Notes under the pieces: generated by a model | What the model was told of the DNA's origin: nothing | The model's database searches: none | What the model saw: the letters and a program-made list of their open reading frames with translations, nothing else | Origin: QHXN01 sp963785125 | GTDB lineage: Bacteria; Acidobacteriota; Blastocatellia; Pyrinomonadales; Pyrinomonadaceae | Assembly (NCBI GenBank): GCA_963785125.1 | Contig: CAWATU010000007.1 | Location: 620,001 to 684,000, forward strand | Length of the DNA stretch: 64,000 bases | Direction: 5' to 3' | Shown here: in pieces, positions 25,679-34,168 of the stretch | Layout of the letters: each line of letters opens with the position of its first letter | Numbering within the stretch: position 1 is the stretch's first letter | Program-made: the position numbers and the translations under genes

Positions 25679-26638
25679 ATGGTTAAGTTATTCTTCTCGT
25701 ATTCTCATCGGGACGAGTCCTTACGGGACGAGTTAGAAATTCACCTGTCTGCTTTGAAGCGGCAGGGCGTCATTGAAACATGGCATGACAGAAGGATAGG
25801 CGCAGGCAAAGAATTTGACTCCGAAATTAGTGAGCATCTGGAAACGGCGCAAATCATTCTTCTCCTAATCAGCCCGTATTTCATCGCATCTGACTATTGT
25901 TACGACATCGAGATGGCGAGAGCTTTGGAGCGGCACAAAGCGGGCGAAACCCGTGTGATACCTGTAATCCTACACCCTTGTGACTGGCACAGTCTCCCTT
26001 TCGGAAAGCTGACCGCCATCCCGAAGGATGGCAAGGCGGTCTCGAAATACCCTAATCATCACGACGCTTTTCTCGAAATCACTTTGGCTGTCCGCGAAGC
26101 CGCTAAGGATTTCGACACCCCTTCTGACACGCAGAAGAGGAGCGATGTCCCTAGCGTCGCAAATACATCTACTGCCCTACCTGTTGCCAACATTCGGTCG
26201 AGTAATCTAAGGGTGAAAAAGACCTTCACCCAGCGAGAAAGAGATAAATTCGAGCGCGACGCATACGAGTACATGGAAAAGTATTTCCAGAACTCGTTGG
26301 CGGAGTTGGAAGCTCGAAATGCAAATGTAGAGACTGAATTCAGAAAGATTGATGCCAACCACTTTACGGCGGCTATTTATGTTAACGGTACTGAGGCAAG
26401 CCGCTGTTCAATCAAATTCGGCGGTGGCGGAGGGTACTTGGGAGGCATCACTTACTCATTCGGACGTTCGTTTGGAGGCGGTGGGATGAATGAAGCTCTA
26501 ACCGTAGATGACGATGGTTATACCCTATTCCTGAAAGCATTAGGCATGAACCTGTCGCGGCCAGACAATGAACAGCTAACATTCGAGGGAGCAGCCGAGG
26601 CTTATTGGGGGATGTTTATAAGGCGGTTACAGCATTAG
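25679..26638 (+). CDS. TIR-domain protein with uncharacterised C-terminal domain
   Basis: 319 aa. TIR domain residues 1-~150: KLFFSYSHRDESLRDEL, DRRIGAGKEFDSEI, IILLLISPYFIASDYCYDIEMARAL with the likely NADase catalytic Glu at ~78, and RVIPVILHPCDWHSLPFGKL. A linker (~150-180) leads to a ~130-residue domain I do not recognise, with TFTQRERDKFERDAYEYMEKYF, a Gly-rich SIKFGGGGGYLGGI and a second Gly-rich FGRSFGGGGMNEAL. TIR proteins of bacteria usually cleave NAD+ on infection; the novel C-terminal domain would be the sensor. Lies between peptide gene and the restriction genes, convergent with hsdR (27-bp gap). A defence role is inferred from family and context. Confidence 0.85.
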   Translation: MVKLFFSYSHRDESLRDELEIHLSALKRQGVIETWHDRRIGAGKEFDSEISEHLETAQIILLLISPYFIASDYCYDIEMARALERHKAGETRVIPVILHPCDWHSLPFGKLTAIPKDGKAVSKYPNHHDAFLEITLAVREAAKDFDTPSDTQKRSDVPSVANTSTALPVANIRSSNLRVKKTFTQRERDKFERDAYEYMEKYFQNSLAELEARNANVETEFRKIDANHFTAAIYVNGTEASRCSIKFGGGGGYLGGITYSFGRSFGGGGMNEALTVDDDGYTLFLKALGMNLSRPDNEQLTFEGAAEAYWGMFIRRLQH

Positions 26639-26664
26639 CTAATTTCAGGAGGTGTCCCCTTTCC

Positions 26665-29600
26665 TCAAGCGGCTTGATTAAAGATGCTATGTCCGGCTCC
26701 GAAATAGGCAGAATAAATATGTTTGTAGGCTAGCTCGCACTTCTCATCAAAAAGCTCTTTGGTGTAGGTCGTCGGGAGGCTCTTGTCGAAGATTTCAGCG
26801 ATTGTTTCTTTCACTTCAGCGCGGGCTTGCTGCTTCAGTTGCCAGTCTAAAACAAGCTTTTCACGCTTCAGTGTGTTCAGTAAATCCCTTGCGACCTTCT
26901 TCACCTCCGCTTCCTCTTTTTGGGTCAGCTTCGGCTCTGGTTTCGTGAGAATGTCGAACAGGGCAAGCTCCTCTTCGGTTAACCCTTCCTTGATGTGCCG
27001 CTGCTCTTCCTCTGAGAGACTTTGCGTGAAGTTCTTCAATTCTTCAAAAAAGGTTTCAATGTTTTGGCTGCCAGCATTGTATTCATCAATCATCTGCTGA
27101 AACTTATGCAGATAATCAACGCGTGAGTGGTTAAGCCTGACGAGTTGATGTAGCCATTGCTCAACGATTCCGCGAAGCCTCTCGGCCTCGGTTCGTTTGC
27201 GCGTTGACGAGTTGAACCGCTCGCTTAACTTCTCGAAATCAATCTCGCTCAAATTCACCAATCCCGCCGATTCGAGGTCTTGCCCGACGGGTGCTTTTAT
27301 GATGTAGCCTTCGGTTGCGATTGATTCGTCAAGAAGCACTTCGACTTCCCGCATTGTTTTTGAGATGTCGGCTGGCTCTGAGAGCGAGCGAATCTTTTGC
27401 ATCAGCACGCCGAAGACGACGGCATCATGCGCGACTTCGTTCGCGGCCTTGTCGGGCAGAATGGCTTTGTACGTGCGGACTACTTGATTGGCTTTGAGTA
27501 GGAATAGTTTCTTTTCTTCTTTGGTTGCGATTAAGGCTTCGACTGCATCATCAAGCAGTTTCACCCGCTCAAACTTCGTCGCCCGCTGAATCGCGCCAAC
27601 GTCAACGCCCTTGCCCTCACAGTAGCGTCTGGCGTCCGCGATGAAGGTCTTTAGCTCTTCGACGAGGGTTTGCTTGTCTTCAATAGGGTTGTCAGTTGCC
27701 CTGCCCGTCGTTTCGGCTGTTGGGGCGGCGTAGATGGCGAGGGCTTTCTGTAAGTCACGAAAGACGCCGACGTAATCCACAATCAACCCCGAGACTTTGC
27801 CCGGGGCAACACGGTTAGCCCTTGCGATGGTCTGCATGAGCGTGTGGTTACGCATCGGCTTGTCGAGGTAGATGGTCGAGCAGCTTGGAACGTCGAAGCC
27901 CGTAATCCACATCGCACAGACGAAGACGAACCGTAGCTTGCTGTCGGGGTCTTTGAAAAGCTCGTCAAGGTTTTCGCTGACCATCCGGCGGCGGTGCGGC
28001 ATGATGTCAGCACCCTTTTTCTTAAGGTCTTCTATTTCGTTCTGAGATTGGGAGACGACGACCGCCATGTCAGCCGTCTCTATTTCTTCGATAAGGGACT
28101 CAAGGCGCGTGCGTGCGCCTTCAGATGCGTTTGGCAGTTGAGCTTTGAGGCTGGCGAGTTTGGCTTGCCAGTGAGCCTGTACCTTGTCGTACATCTTCAC
28201 GGCTGTTGCCTTGTCAATACAAATCATCATCGCCTTGCCCTTATGCCCTCGCCCTAAGAAATGCTCTACCACGTCAGCGGCGATTGTCTCTAAGCGGCCC
28301 TCGCGGGTGATGAGTTGGTACTGTTGAGAGAACTGGCGCTCAAGTTTCCTCTCTTGTTCTTCGTTAAGCTCCGCCTCTTCAAGCAATTGCTCCATTTCCT
28401 CGTTTAACTGCGCGTTCGTTAGTTGCAGTTCGGGGATGCGGTTCTCGTAATAGAGGGGGACGGTCGCGCCGTCTTGGATTGACTGGCGGAAGTTGTAAAC
28501 GGAGACGTAATCGCCAAAGACTTCGCGCGTGCGCTCCTCCTCGCCCTTGATTAAGGGCGTACCCGTGAAGCCGATAAAGGCGGCGTTCGGCAAAGCATTT
28601 CGCATGTTCAGTGCGAGTGTGTCGTACTGGCTGCGGTGCGCTTCGTCTGTGATAACGATAATGTCTTTGCGGTCTGAGAGTTTGGGATAGGGGTTGCCGT
28701 CAGTCGTTCGGAACTTCTGAATCAGTGTGAAAACGTAGCGGTGGTCTTCTTGCAAAAGCTGTTTGAGATGTAGGCCGCTCGCGGCTTGTGCTTCCGCTTC
28801 GCTGATTGCCCCCGTAGTAACAAATGTTTTGTAGATTTGCTCGTCCAGTTCGTCTCTGTCTGTCACGACGGCGAACGTCCAGTTGCCCGGCATCTTGCGG
28901 AGAATCTTCTGTGTGAAGAAGACCATTGAAAGGCTTTTGCCGGAGCCTTGCGTGTGCCAGAAGACGCCGAGACGCCCTTCATTGTTTTCAAGTTCACGGA
29001 CTGCCTTGATGGCACGGTTAACGCCCAAGTATTGATGGTTCTTTGCGACCTTCTTGGCCAGACCGCCCCGCACTTCCTCAAAGACCGTGAAGTTCTCAAC
29101 TATGTCCAAGAAGCGTGAGGGCTCACATACACCGCGCAGGACTGTTTCGAGAGAGATAACGCCCTGCTCTTCTTCGTCCGAAATCTTCTTCCAGTCAAAG
29201 AAATGCTCCCACTCAGCCGTTAACGTGCCGATGCGCGTTTCGCTGCCGTTGGAGAGGATAATGAGGGCGTTGGGGATGAAGAGTTGCGGGATAGCCGTTT
29301 TGTAATCGCGGAGGTTGTCTTTGTATGCGTTCTCAATGTTTCGGTGCGCGGCTTTCAGTTCGATGAAGAGCAAAGGCAAGCCATTGACAAAGCCGAGCAG
29401 GTCGGAGCGGCGCAGATACAGTTCGCCCCGAATCCAGAATTGAGAGGCGAGGAAGAAATCGTTATTAGCAGGAGTTGTCCAGTCAATGACTTTCAGCGTC
29501 TCAAACGTTGTACTGCCGTCCTCGTTTTTGACAGTGACTTTCACCCCGTTTTTTATCAGGCGGTAAAACTCCTGATTGGCATTGACGGGAATCATTGCCG

Positions 29601-29868
29601 AGCGGTCGCGGGTTAGCTCTTCGACGGCTTGGGCGTAAGCGTCTTCCGGCAGGTTGGGGTTGAACTCTTTGAGCTTCGCCAGCAGGCGGCGGGTGAGCAA
29701 GACTTCGCGGTTGTTCTTGCGTCCTTGTGAACCGTTTGCGCCAAAGGTTTCTTTGAACAGGTTCGCGGTAGTCCAGCCTAGTTCATGAAACAACTCAATC
29801 GCGGGCTGTTCGATGAGTGCGTCTTCGGTGTAGTCGTGAGCGGGCAAGCGTGGAGGAGTCATGGTCAA
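26665..29868 (-). CDS. hsdR: Type I restriction enzyme R subunit (HsdR)
   Basis: 1067 aa, normal length. Nuclease domain: NGLPLLFIELKAAHRN with the E-x-K pair near residue 167. SF2 translocase: Walker A QGSGKSLSM near 307, DEAHRSQ near 405, FIGFTGTPL. C-terminal helical region for HsdM docking is present. Cuts DNA after translocation when unmethylated sites are met. Overlaps hsdS by 4 bp (ATGA), last of the hsdM-hsdS-hsdR operon. No disruption seen. Confidence 0.97.
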   Translation of the reverse strand: MTMTPPRLPAHDYTEDALIEQPAIELFHELGWTTANLFKETFGANGSQGRKNNREVLLTRRLLAKLKEFNPNLPEDAYAQAVEELTRDRSAMIPVNANQEFYRLIKNGVKVTVKNEDGSTTFETLKVIDWTTPANNDFFLASQFWIRGELYLRRSDLLGFVNGLPLLFIELKAAHRNIENAYKDNLRDYKTAIPQLFIPNALIILSNGSETRIGTLTAEWEHFFDWKKISDEEEQGVISLETVLRGVCEPSRFLDIVENFTVFEEVRGGLAKKVAKNHQYLGVNRAIKAVRELENNEGRLGVFWHTQGSGKSLSMVFFTQKILRKMPGNWTFAVVTDRDELDEQIYKTFVTTGAISEAEAQAASGLHLKQLLQEDHRYVFTLIQKFRTTDGNPYPKLSDRKDIIVITDEAHRSQYDTLALNMRNALPNAAFIGFTGTPLIKGEEERTREVFGDYVSVYNFRQSIQDGATVPLYYENRIPELQLTNAQLNEEMEQLLEEAELNEEQERKLERQFSQQYQLITREGRLETIAADVVEHFLGRGHKGKAMMICIDKATAVKMYDKVQAHWQAKLASLKAQLPNASEGARTRLESLIEEIETADMAVVVSQSQNEIEDLKKKGADIMPHRRRMVSENLDELFKDPDSKLRFVFVCAMWITGFDVPSCSTIYLDKPMRNHTLMQTIARANRVAPGKVSGLIVDYVGVFRDLQKALAIYAAPTAETTGRATDNPIEDKQTLVEELKTFIADARRYCEGKGVDVGAIQRATKFERVKLLDDAVEALIATKEEKKLFLLKANQVVRTYKAILPDKAANEVAHDAVVFGVLMQKIRSLSEPADISKTMREVEVLLDESIATEGYIIKAPVGQDLESAGLVNLSEIDFEKLSERFNSSTRKRTEAERLRGIVEQWLHQLVRLNHSRVDYLHKFQQMIDEYNAGSQNIETFFEELKNFTQSLSEEEQRHIKEGLTEEELALFDILTKPEPKLTQKEEAEVKKVARDLLNTLKREKLVLDWQLKQQARAEVKETIAEIFDKSLPTTYTKELFDEKCELAYKHIYSAYFGAGHSIFNQAA

Positions 29869-31112
29869 TTACCCACAAGTTCGGGGAAGTTGGAAACATC
29901 CATTTCGCCCGAAATCAGTTTTGGTAGAAGCAAATTGCGTGTGTAGCGGAGATTGAAATTTTTGTCTGTTAAAATTCTTATTTGTCGAAAGATGGGCACA
30001 ATAGCAGACTCAAATTTTTTCAGAAGGTCAGCCGTTGGCATCAATAGCTTGATGTTTTGAACGTCTTCCTTTGTCACTGACTTAAAAATTGCGCCATTTC
30101 CCATTATGTCTTCTTCCTGAAATTTATCCTTAAGCTGCTGAAAGATGAACTCTTGATTCCCATTTTTACTTCTGATTGCACTTAAACCACGTCCTATGAC
30201 AATTTGCTTTGTCGAAATGTTAATACGTCCAACAGGGGCACGAACACTAAACAAAATGTTGTCAGTATCAGCGAGGCGATTCTTCAAAGTGCAAAACTTT
30301 CTATCAACTGGAAATCTATCGCCAAAATCTGAAACGCCTTGATGGAATGGTAAGCCCTCGCCTGCTTCGTTGTAATAATCGGAAGGCGGCGACTGTCCCA
30401 TTGTGATTTCGCAAACATCAACCAATTTTTTTACTTCCCATTCATCAGGAATTAATCCAAGCTCACTTTCAACCATCCTGACGTTTTCATATCCTGGAAA
30501 CCGAAACCGTACAAACCACTCTTCATAAATCCGCCGCGCCATCTCTTCCAAAATCTGAATCCGCCGCGTGTTGTTTTCGATGAGGTCGTCATAGGCTGAG
30601 AGTATCGCGGCAATTTTCCGTTGCTGCTCTAACTTTGGATACGTGAAATTGTAGTTTTTAATAGCGTCTAAAGTTATGCTTGCTTGGCTTGCTGCCCCTT
30701 GAGCACAACCGACAATGTAATTCTTAAATGTGGGTAATTTGAGAGCGTAGAATAGGAATACACTATCAACCGATTTATTCGGGATGATTTTTACTGCATT
30801 CTGATTTAACAAAGCGCCATGAGCTTTGCTTGGTACTCTGATAACTTTGCCGACAACGGATTGAGGATTGGTAGGCCACGAACCAACCGTCTGGATTATT
30901 ACGTCATTCGTTTCTAGTATGTATCTAAGATAGTTTGCAGAAATTTCGTCAGGAATTCGGGATAGCCCCTCAATGTCAATTGAATCGTTCGTGAAGTTGC
31001 TCACCTTCACTAAAGGCACACCAACGTCTGAATACCATTGACTCTTGAAAGCATAACCTTTCAAGGTTTGGATAAGCTCACCTAACTTCGATGTAGTCCA
31101 ACCGTTTTGCAT
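29865..31112 (-). CDS. hsdS: Type I specificity subunit (HsdS)
   Basis: 415 aa. Two target-recognition domains separated by a conserved helix: KLEQQRKIAAILSAYDDLIENNTRRIQILEEMARRIYEEWF, and each domain opens with a variable region (GWTTSKLGELIQTLKGYAF; DEWEVKKLVDVCEITMGQS). The C-terminal helix is shorter than usual but present. Shares one base with the hsdM stop. Visibly more AT-rich than its neighbours, which is common for specificity genes that recombine between systems. Confidence 0.96.
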   Translation of the reverse strand: MQNGWTTSKLGELIQTLKGYAFKSQWYSDVGVPLVKVSNFTNDSIDIEGLSRIPDEISANYLRYILETNDVIIQTVGSWPTNPQSVVGKVIRVPSKAHGALLNQNAVKIIPNKSVDSVFLFYALKLPTFKNYIVGCAQGAASQASITLDAIKNYNFTYPKLEQQRKIAAILSAYDDLIENNTRRIQILEEMARRIYEEWFVRFRFPGYENVRMVESELGLIPDEWEVKKLVDVCEITMGQSPPSDYYNEAGEGLPFHQGVSDFGDRFPVDRKFCTLKNRLADTDNILFSVRAPVGRINISTKQIVIGRGLSAIRSKNGNQEFIFQQLKDKFQEEDIMGNGAIFKSVTKEDVQNIKLLMPTADLLKKFESAIVPIFRQIRILTDKNFNLRYTRNLLLPKLISGEMDVSNFPELVGN

Positions 31113-32656
31113 TAAACACTCTCAAAAATCCTAGCTATGTTCGCGGCTATTCGTTGCTCCAACTCTCGCCCTTCTGCGTTCAGAACCTCAAGCTCCTCGT
31201 TGAGTTCTTCAAACCTTTCCAAGAAATCGAAATCTTCGGCGGCGCGTTCGGACACTCCAACATATCTGCCCGGATTCAGACTCCATCCCTGCGCCTCAAT
31301 CTCCGCAACCGTCGCAACCTTGCACAACCCCGCCACGTCCTTGTAGCGCCCATCAGAAAACATATCATTCATCATACCCGCGCTGCCCGCGCTCGTCTCT
31401 ACCTCTTCGCCACGATACAGCCGAACGATATTCGCCAGAAACTCTATCTGCTCATCCGTGAAGTCTCTATGTGCGCGGTCTATCTGTCTGAAAACGTGCC
31501 GCGCATCAATGAACAAGACCTTATCCCGCCGCTCTGTGTCGGCCTTGCCCCTGTCATAGAACCAAAGAGTACAGGGCAGCGTGACGGTGTAGAACATATT
31601 TGAGCTTGTCGCCACCATCACATCAACCACACCTTCTTGAATCAGCTTCTTTCTTATCTCAAGCTCAGAACCCCGCGCATCGCTCGCCGAGTTCGCCATC
31701 ACGAACCCCGACCTACCCCGTTCGGCCAGCGTGGAATGGAAAAGCTGAATCCAGAGATAATTCGCGTTGTCGTTTGAAGGCACACCAAACGCAAAACGCG
31801 GGTCGTCTTCGATACGTTCTTTATCAACGCCGCTCTGATTGAATGGCGGGTTAGCCATCACGAAATCAAAACGCCCCAACGACTCGTGCGGGTCTTCGTA
31901 ATAGGTGTTCGCTTCGCGTATGTCCCCCGAAAGCCCATGCATTGCCAGATTGAGCTTTGCCATTCGCAAAGTCTCGTTAACCTTCTCAGTCCCGAAAATC
32001 GTTATCTCTTGGCTTGGATTCTTCCGATGATTGCGGACGAAGTTGGCGCTATGCACGAACATCCCGCCCGAACCACAGGCAGGGTCAAAGATGCGCCCGT
32101 GGAAAGGCTCTATGATTTCGACAATCAAACGAACAATGCTCGAAGGCGTATAAAACTCCCCGCCCTTCTGCATCGTCTTGATTGCGAAGTTCCCCATGAA
32201 GTATTCGTAAATTCGCCCGAACGCATCGCCCTCGATTTCGAGCGGCGAGAGCAACTTCAACATCTCGACTAAAACGGGATTCGGGATGCGCTGGTAGGTT
32301 CGCGGCAACACGCCCTTGAGTTCTTCGTTCGCCTCCTCAATAGCTGCCATCGCGTCATTAACGGCTCTGCCGATGTTCTCACCTTCCGGCAAATTCAACA
32401 GGTGCGAGAATCGCGCAGCATCCGGCAAATAGACCACGCCCAAGCGTTGATATGACTGCGGCGTGACACTCCTCCGCCCGCTCCCACCCGATTGAAGTTG
32501 AGCCTGTGCGTCAACGAATCGCTTCTCGGCATAACGCAGGAATAGTAGGCCAAGCACGGGCGCTGCGTATTCGTTAGGACGCAAGCCCGTGTTAGTCCAC
32601 ATCTGGTCTGCCGCAGCCCACAGGCGCTTTTCGATTTCGTTCAGATTAGTTGCCAT
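31112..32656 (-). CDS. hsdM: Type I modification methyltransferase (HsdM)
   Basis: 514 aa. N6-adenine methyltransferase subunit: SAM-binding DPACGSGGMFVHS near residue 188-200, catalytic NPPFNQSG near 266, preceded by the HsdM N-terminal domain (WAAADQMWTNTGLRPNEYAAPVLGLLFLRYAEKRF). First gene of the hsd operon. Upstream 32657-32816 is 160 bp with no gene; a promoter is expected there but I could not pick a convincing pair. Confidence 0.97.
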   Translation of the reverse strand: MATNLNEIEKRLWAAADQMWTNTGLRPNEYAAPVLGLLFLRYAEKRFVDAQAQLQSGGSGRRSVTPQSYQRLGVVYLPDAARFSHLLNLPEGENIGRAVNDAMAAIEEANEELKGVLPRTYQRIPNPVLVEMLKLLSPLEIEGDAFGRIYEYFMGNFAIKTMQKGGEFYTPSSIVRLIVEIIEPFHGRIFDPACGSGGMFVHSANFVRNHRKNPSQEITIFGTEKVNETLRMAKLNLAMHGLSGDIREANTYYEDPHESLGRFDFVMANPPFNQSGVDKERIEDDPRFAFGVPSNDNANYLWIQLFHSTLAERGRSGFVMANSASDARGSELEIRKKLIQEGVVDVMVATSSNMFYTVTLPCTLWFYDRGKADTERRDKVLFIDARHVFRQIDRAHRDFTDEQIEFLANIVRLYRGEEVETSAGSAGMMNDMFSDGRYKDVAGLCKVATVAEIEAQGWSLNPGRYVGVSERAAEDFDFLERFEELNEELEVLNAEGRELEQRIAANIARIFESV

Positions 32657-32816
32657 CGTTCAATAGTCAGCCATTCGGAAGGCGCATTGAGCATCGTGAA
32701 ATTTCGGATGTTAAAGCAGAAGGTGGAAGATAGAGCGTGAGCGCCGCCTTTCGGCTACCGTCGGGAGAGTCCAGAATAACCCATCCGGCGGAATCTGAAA
32801 AGATTCACACTAAAGG

Positions 32817-33023
32817 CTAATCCTGCTCGTATTTTAGAAGGTCGCCGGGCTTACAACGTAGCACACGGCACAGTCTATCCAGAGTAACCAGCCCAATCAT
32901 TTCAAACTCACCCTTCCACAACTTCGCAGCCGCAGTTGGAGAGACTTCCAGAGCAAGCTGTAAGCCGTGGGCGTTCTTTATGCCGCGCTTCTCTGCGACC
33001 TCTCGGACGTGCCTCGTTATCAT
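32817..33023 (-). CDS. XRE/Cro-type HTH regulator
   Basis: 68 aa from ATG 33023 (MITRHVREVAEKRGIKNAHGL); an upstream TTG at 33059 would start inside the operator at 33051-33068, so I reject it. Small Cro/C1-type HTH: LQLALEVSPTAAAKLWKGEFEMIGLVTLDRLCRVLRCKPGDLLKYEQD. It resembles controller proteins that sit next to restriction-modification or phage genes. Divergent from the SWIM protein gene with two matching palindromic boxes between them. Confidence 0.85.
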   Translation of the reverse strand: MITRHVREVAEKRGIKNAHGLQLALEVSPTAAAKLWKGEFEMIGLVTLDRLCRVLRCKPGDLLKYEQD

Positions 33024-33050
33024 GTGCCGCACAATATCACACGGAAAGAA

Positions 33051-33102
33051 TTTACACAATGACGTAAAATTTCACTTGCAGGAATTTACATAATCATGTA
33101 AA
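33051..33102. promoter_or_regulatory. Paired operators TTTAC...GTAAA between HTH and SWIM genes
   Basis: TTTACATAATCATGTAAA (33085-33102) is a palindrome with 7-bp arms. TTTACACAATGACGTAAA (33051-33068) has the same frame with 5-bp arms. Centres are 34 bp apart. The pair occupies the divergent promoter region, so the HTH protein probably controls both genes. Confidence 0.75.
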
Positions 33103-33152
33103 CTGCTTGCACATCGGACATGCCGACAAACTTGAAACCGGAGACAAGCAAG

Positions 33153-33413
33153 ATGTTCACACTCGAAACTACAGACCTCAGCCGGGCAATACAGAACGCC
33201 AAAGTCCTACGCCCCAAAGTCCGCATGATTCGCTTCGGAGAGTATGCCGTGACCGGAAGCCGTGGGAACAGCTATACCGTGAAGTGCTATCGCTTCTTCG
33301 GTGAAAAGGTCGTTGACTGCAACTGCAAGACCCGCGATGGCGTAGCCTGTAAGCACGGCATCGCGGCTGTCACGCTTCACCTTCACGTCGCGGCTACAAG
33401 ACTCGCCGCATAG
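33153..33413 (+). CDS. Small SWIM zinc-finger protein
   Basis: 86 aa from ATG 33153 (GGAGA 8 bp upstream); an in-frame ATG at 33120 is the alternative. The core is VVDCNCKTRDGVACKHGIAAVTLHL, i.e. CxCx6-CxH, the SWIM zinc-binding motif found in DNA- and protein-binding factors. Small stand-alone SWIM proteins of unknown role occur on mobile islands. Controlled together with the HTH gene through the shared operators. Confidence 0.8.
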   Translation: MFTLETTDLSRAIQNAKVLRPKVRMIRFGEYAVTGSRGNSYTVKCYRFFGEKVVDCNCKTRDGVACKHGIAAVTLHLHVAATRLAA

Positions 33414-33419
33414 TGAGAA

Positions 33420-33452
33420 GGGCTAGGAAAGTGCTGGAACACTCCCTAGCCC
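33420..33452 (+). other. Stem-loop in leader of the following gene
   Basis: GGGCTAGG (33420-33427) pairs with CCTAGCCC (33445-33452), with an extra AGTG/CACT pairing inside. No T-run. Sits between the SWIM gene stop and the start at 33496; it could be a weak terminator or mRNA-end protection. Confidence 0.4.
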
Positions 33453-33495
33453 GCAACATTCAATCTTCAACCCCATTCCGAGGAGAACTAATCGA

Positions 33496-33816
33496 ATGTC
33501 AGCCCATCTTAAACCTACAGCCGGGAACGAAACAACGGCGGGCACGTCTCGCTTCCCGCTAGGCAGCTTATTCTTAACGCCCGGCGCGTCTGAGGCACTG
33601 GAAGATGCCGGACAATCGGCGCAGGAATTCATCAACAGACACGCGCGGCTAGAGCAAGGCGAACTCTGCGACGAAGACCACCGCGAGAACCTTTTCAGCG
33701 TTAGCCGACCGCTCAGAATCTTTAGCGCGTTCAAGACCGCGAACGGTGTCAAGGTCTGGCTGATTACGGAAGCAGACCGGAGCGCAACGACGATTCTGCT
33801 GCCAAGTGAATACTGA
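33496..33816 (+). CDS. Conserved mobile-island protein, unknown function
   Basis: 106 aa. I recognise the pattern but not a function: FPLGSLFLTPGASEALEDAGQSAQEFINRHARLEQGELCDEDHRENLFSV and a C-terminal KVWLITEADRSATTILLPSEY. Proteins with this wording are common in proteobacterial and acidobacterial plasmids and integrative elements, sometimes mislabelled as restriction subunit M. SD GAGGAGA before the ATG. Last gene of the island, followed by a GAGCCGCC/GGCGGCTC hairpin at 33836-33867 and then the right att site. Confidence 0.7.
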   Translation: MSAHLKPTAGNETTAGTSRFPLGSLFLTPGASEALEDAGQSAQEFINRHARLEQGELCDEDHRENLFSVSRPLRIFSAFKTANGVKVWLITEADRSATTILLPSEY

Positions 33817-33975
33817 CGTAGAATGACGCGCAGGCGAGCCGCCGATGCAATTAAGCGGAGGCGGCTCAAGCGAACAACCTACACGTTGAAAAATACTCGA
33901 AGGGAACGTGTTGCTGAAGGTGTTTTTTTGTGAGGAAACGTTTGATTTCAGCCGGTTTCTAAGAGACCGATGGGC

Positions 33976-34015
33976 GTTATGAATCCCACGCTCTAACCGG
34001 CTGAGCTACCCCGCC
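33976..34015 (-). pseudogene. Truncated tRNA-Met 5' half left at att site (right)
   Basis: 40 nt identical to the 5' half of the tRNA at 17849-17925, ending in the anticodon loop; the 3' half is absent and replaced by island sequence. With three further bases it makes the 43-bp repeat 33976-34018. It is still preceded by the original promoter and may be transcribed as a short non-functional RNA. Confidence 0.92.
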
Positions 34016-34030
34016 ACGTTGGAAGGGTTA

Positions 34031-34058
34031 ATTATAAGAGCCGTTGCGGAAAGGTCAA
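34031..34058 (-). promoter_or_regulatory. Original tRNA-Met promoter, now orphaned
   Basis: Minus strand TTGACC (34058-34053), 16-bp spacer, TATAAT (34036-34031), ending 16 bp before the remnant 5' end. It is chromosomal DNA outside the island, so it presumably drove the intact tRNA before insertion. It is now 16 kb from the functional gene. Confidence 0.85.
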
Positions 34059-34168
34059 GCGCGGGCAGGTTTGCGCGCCGGTGTCAGGGAACGTATCATT
34101 TGCGGGGCGCGCGCGGGGTGTTGCAGCCTGCGGTCGTTCCCATTCTGTGCGAAAGAGAGAGGCAGTTC

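Larger units (their letters stand above)
17929..34018. mobile_element. 16.1 kb integrative island, satellite-like, in tRNA-Met
   Basis: Bounded by the 43-bp direct repeats 17886-17928 and 33976-34018. Visibly lower GC than the flanks. Gene order: integrase, divergent small regulator, excisionase, Toprim primase, AAA ATPase, inverted-repeat region, TPR-Fis regulator / secreted peptide, TIR protein, hsdRSM, HTH / SWIM pair, conserved island protein. No capsid, tail, relaxase or type IV secretion gene is present, so it would need a helper to move between cells. The core resembles phage-inducible chromosomal islands in plan. Confidence 0.85.

Noticed and set aside
17929..34018. Integrative conjugative element
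   Set aside because: No relaxase, coupling protein or mating-pair genes are present in the 16 kb.
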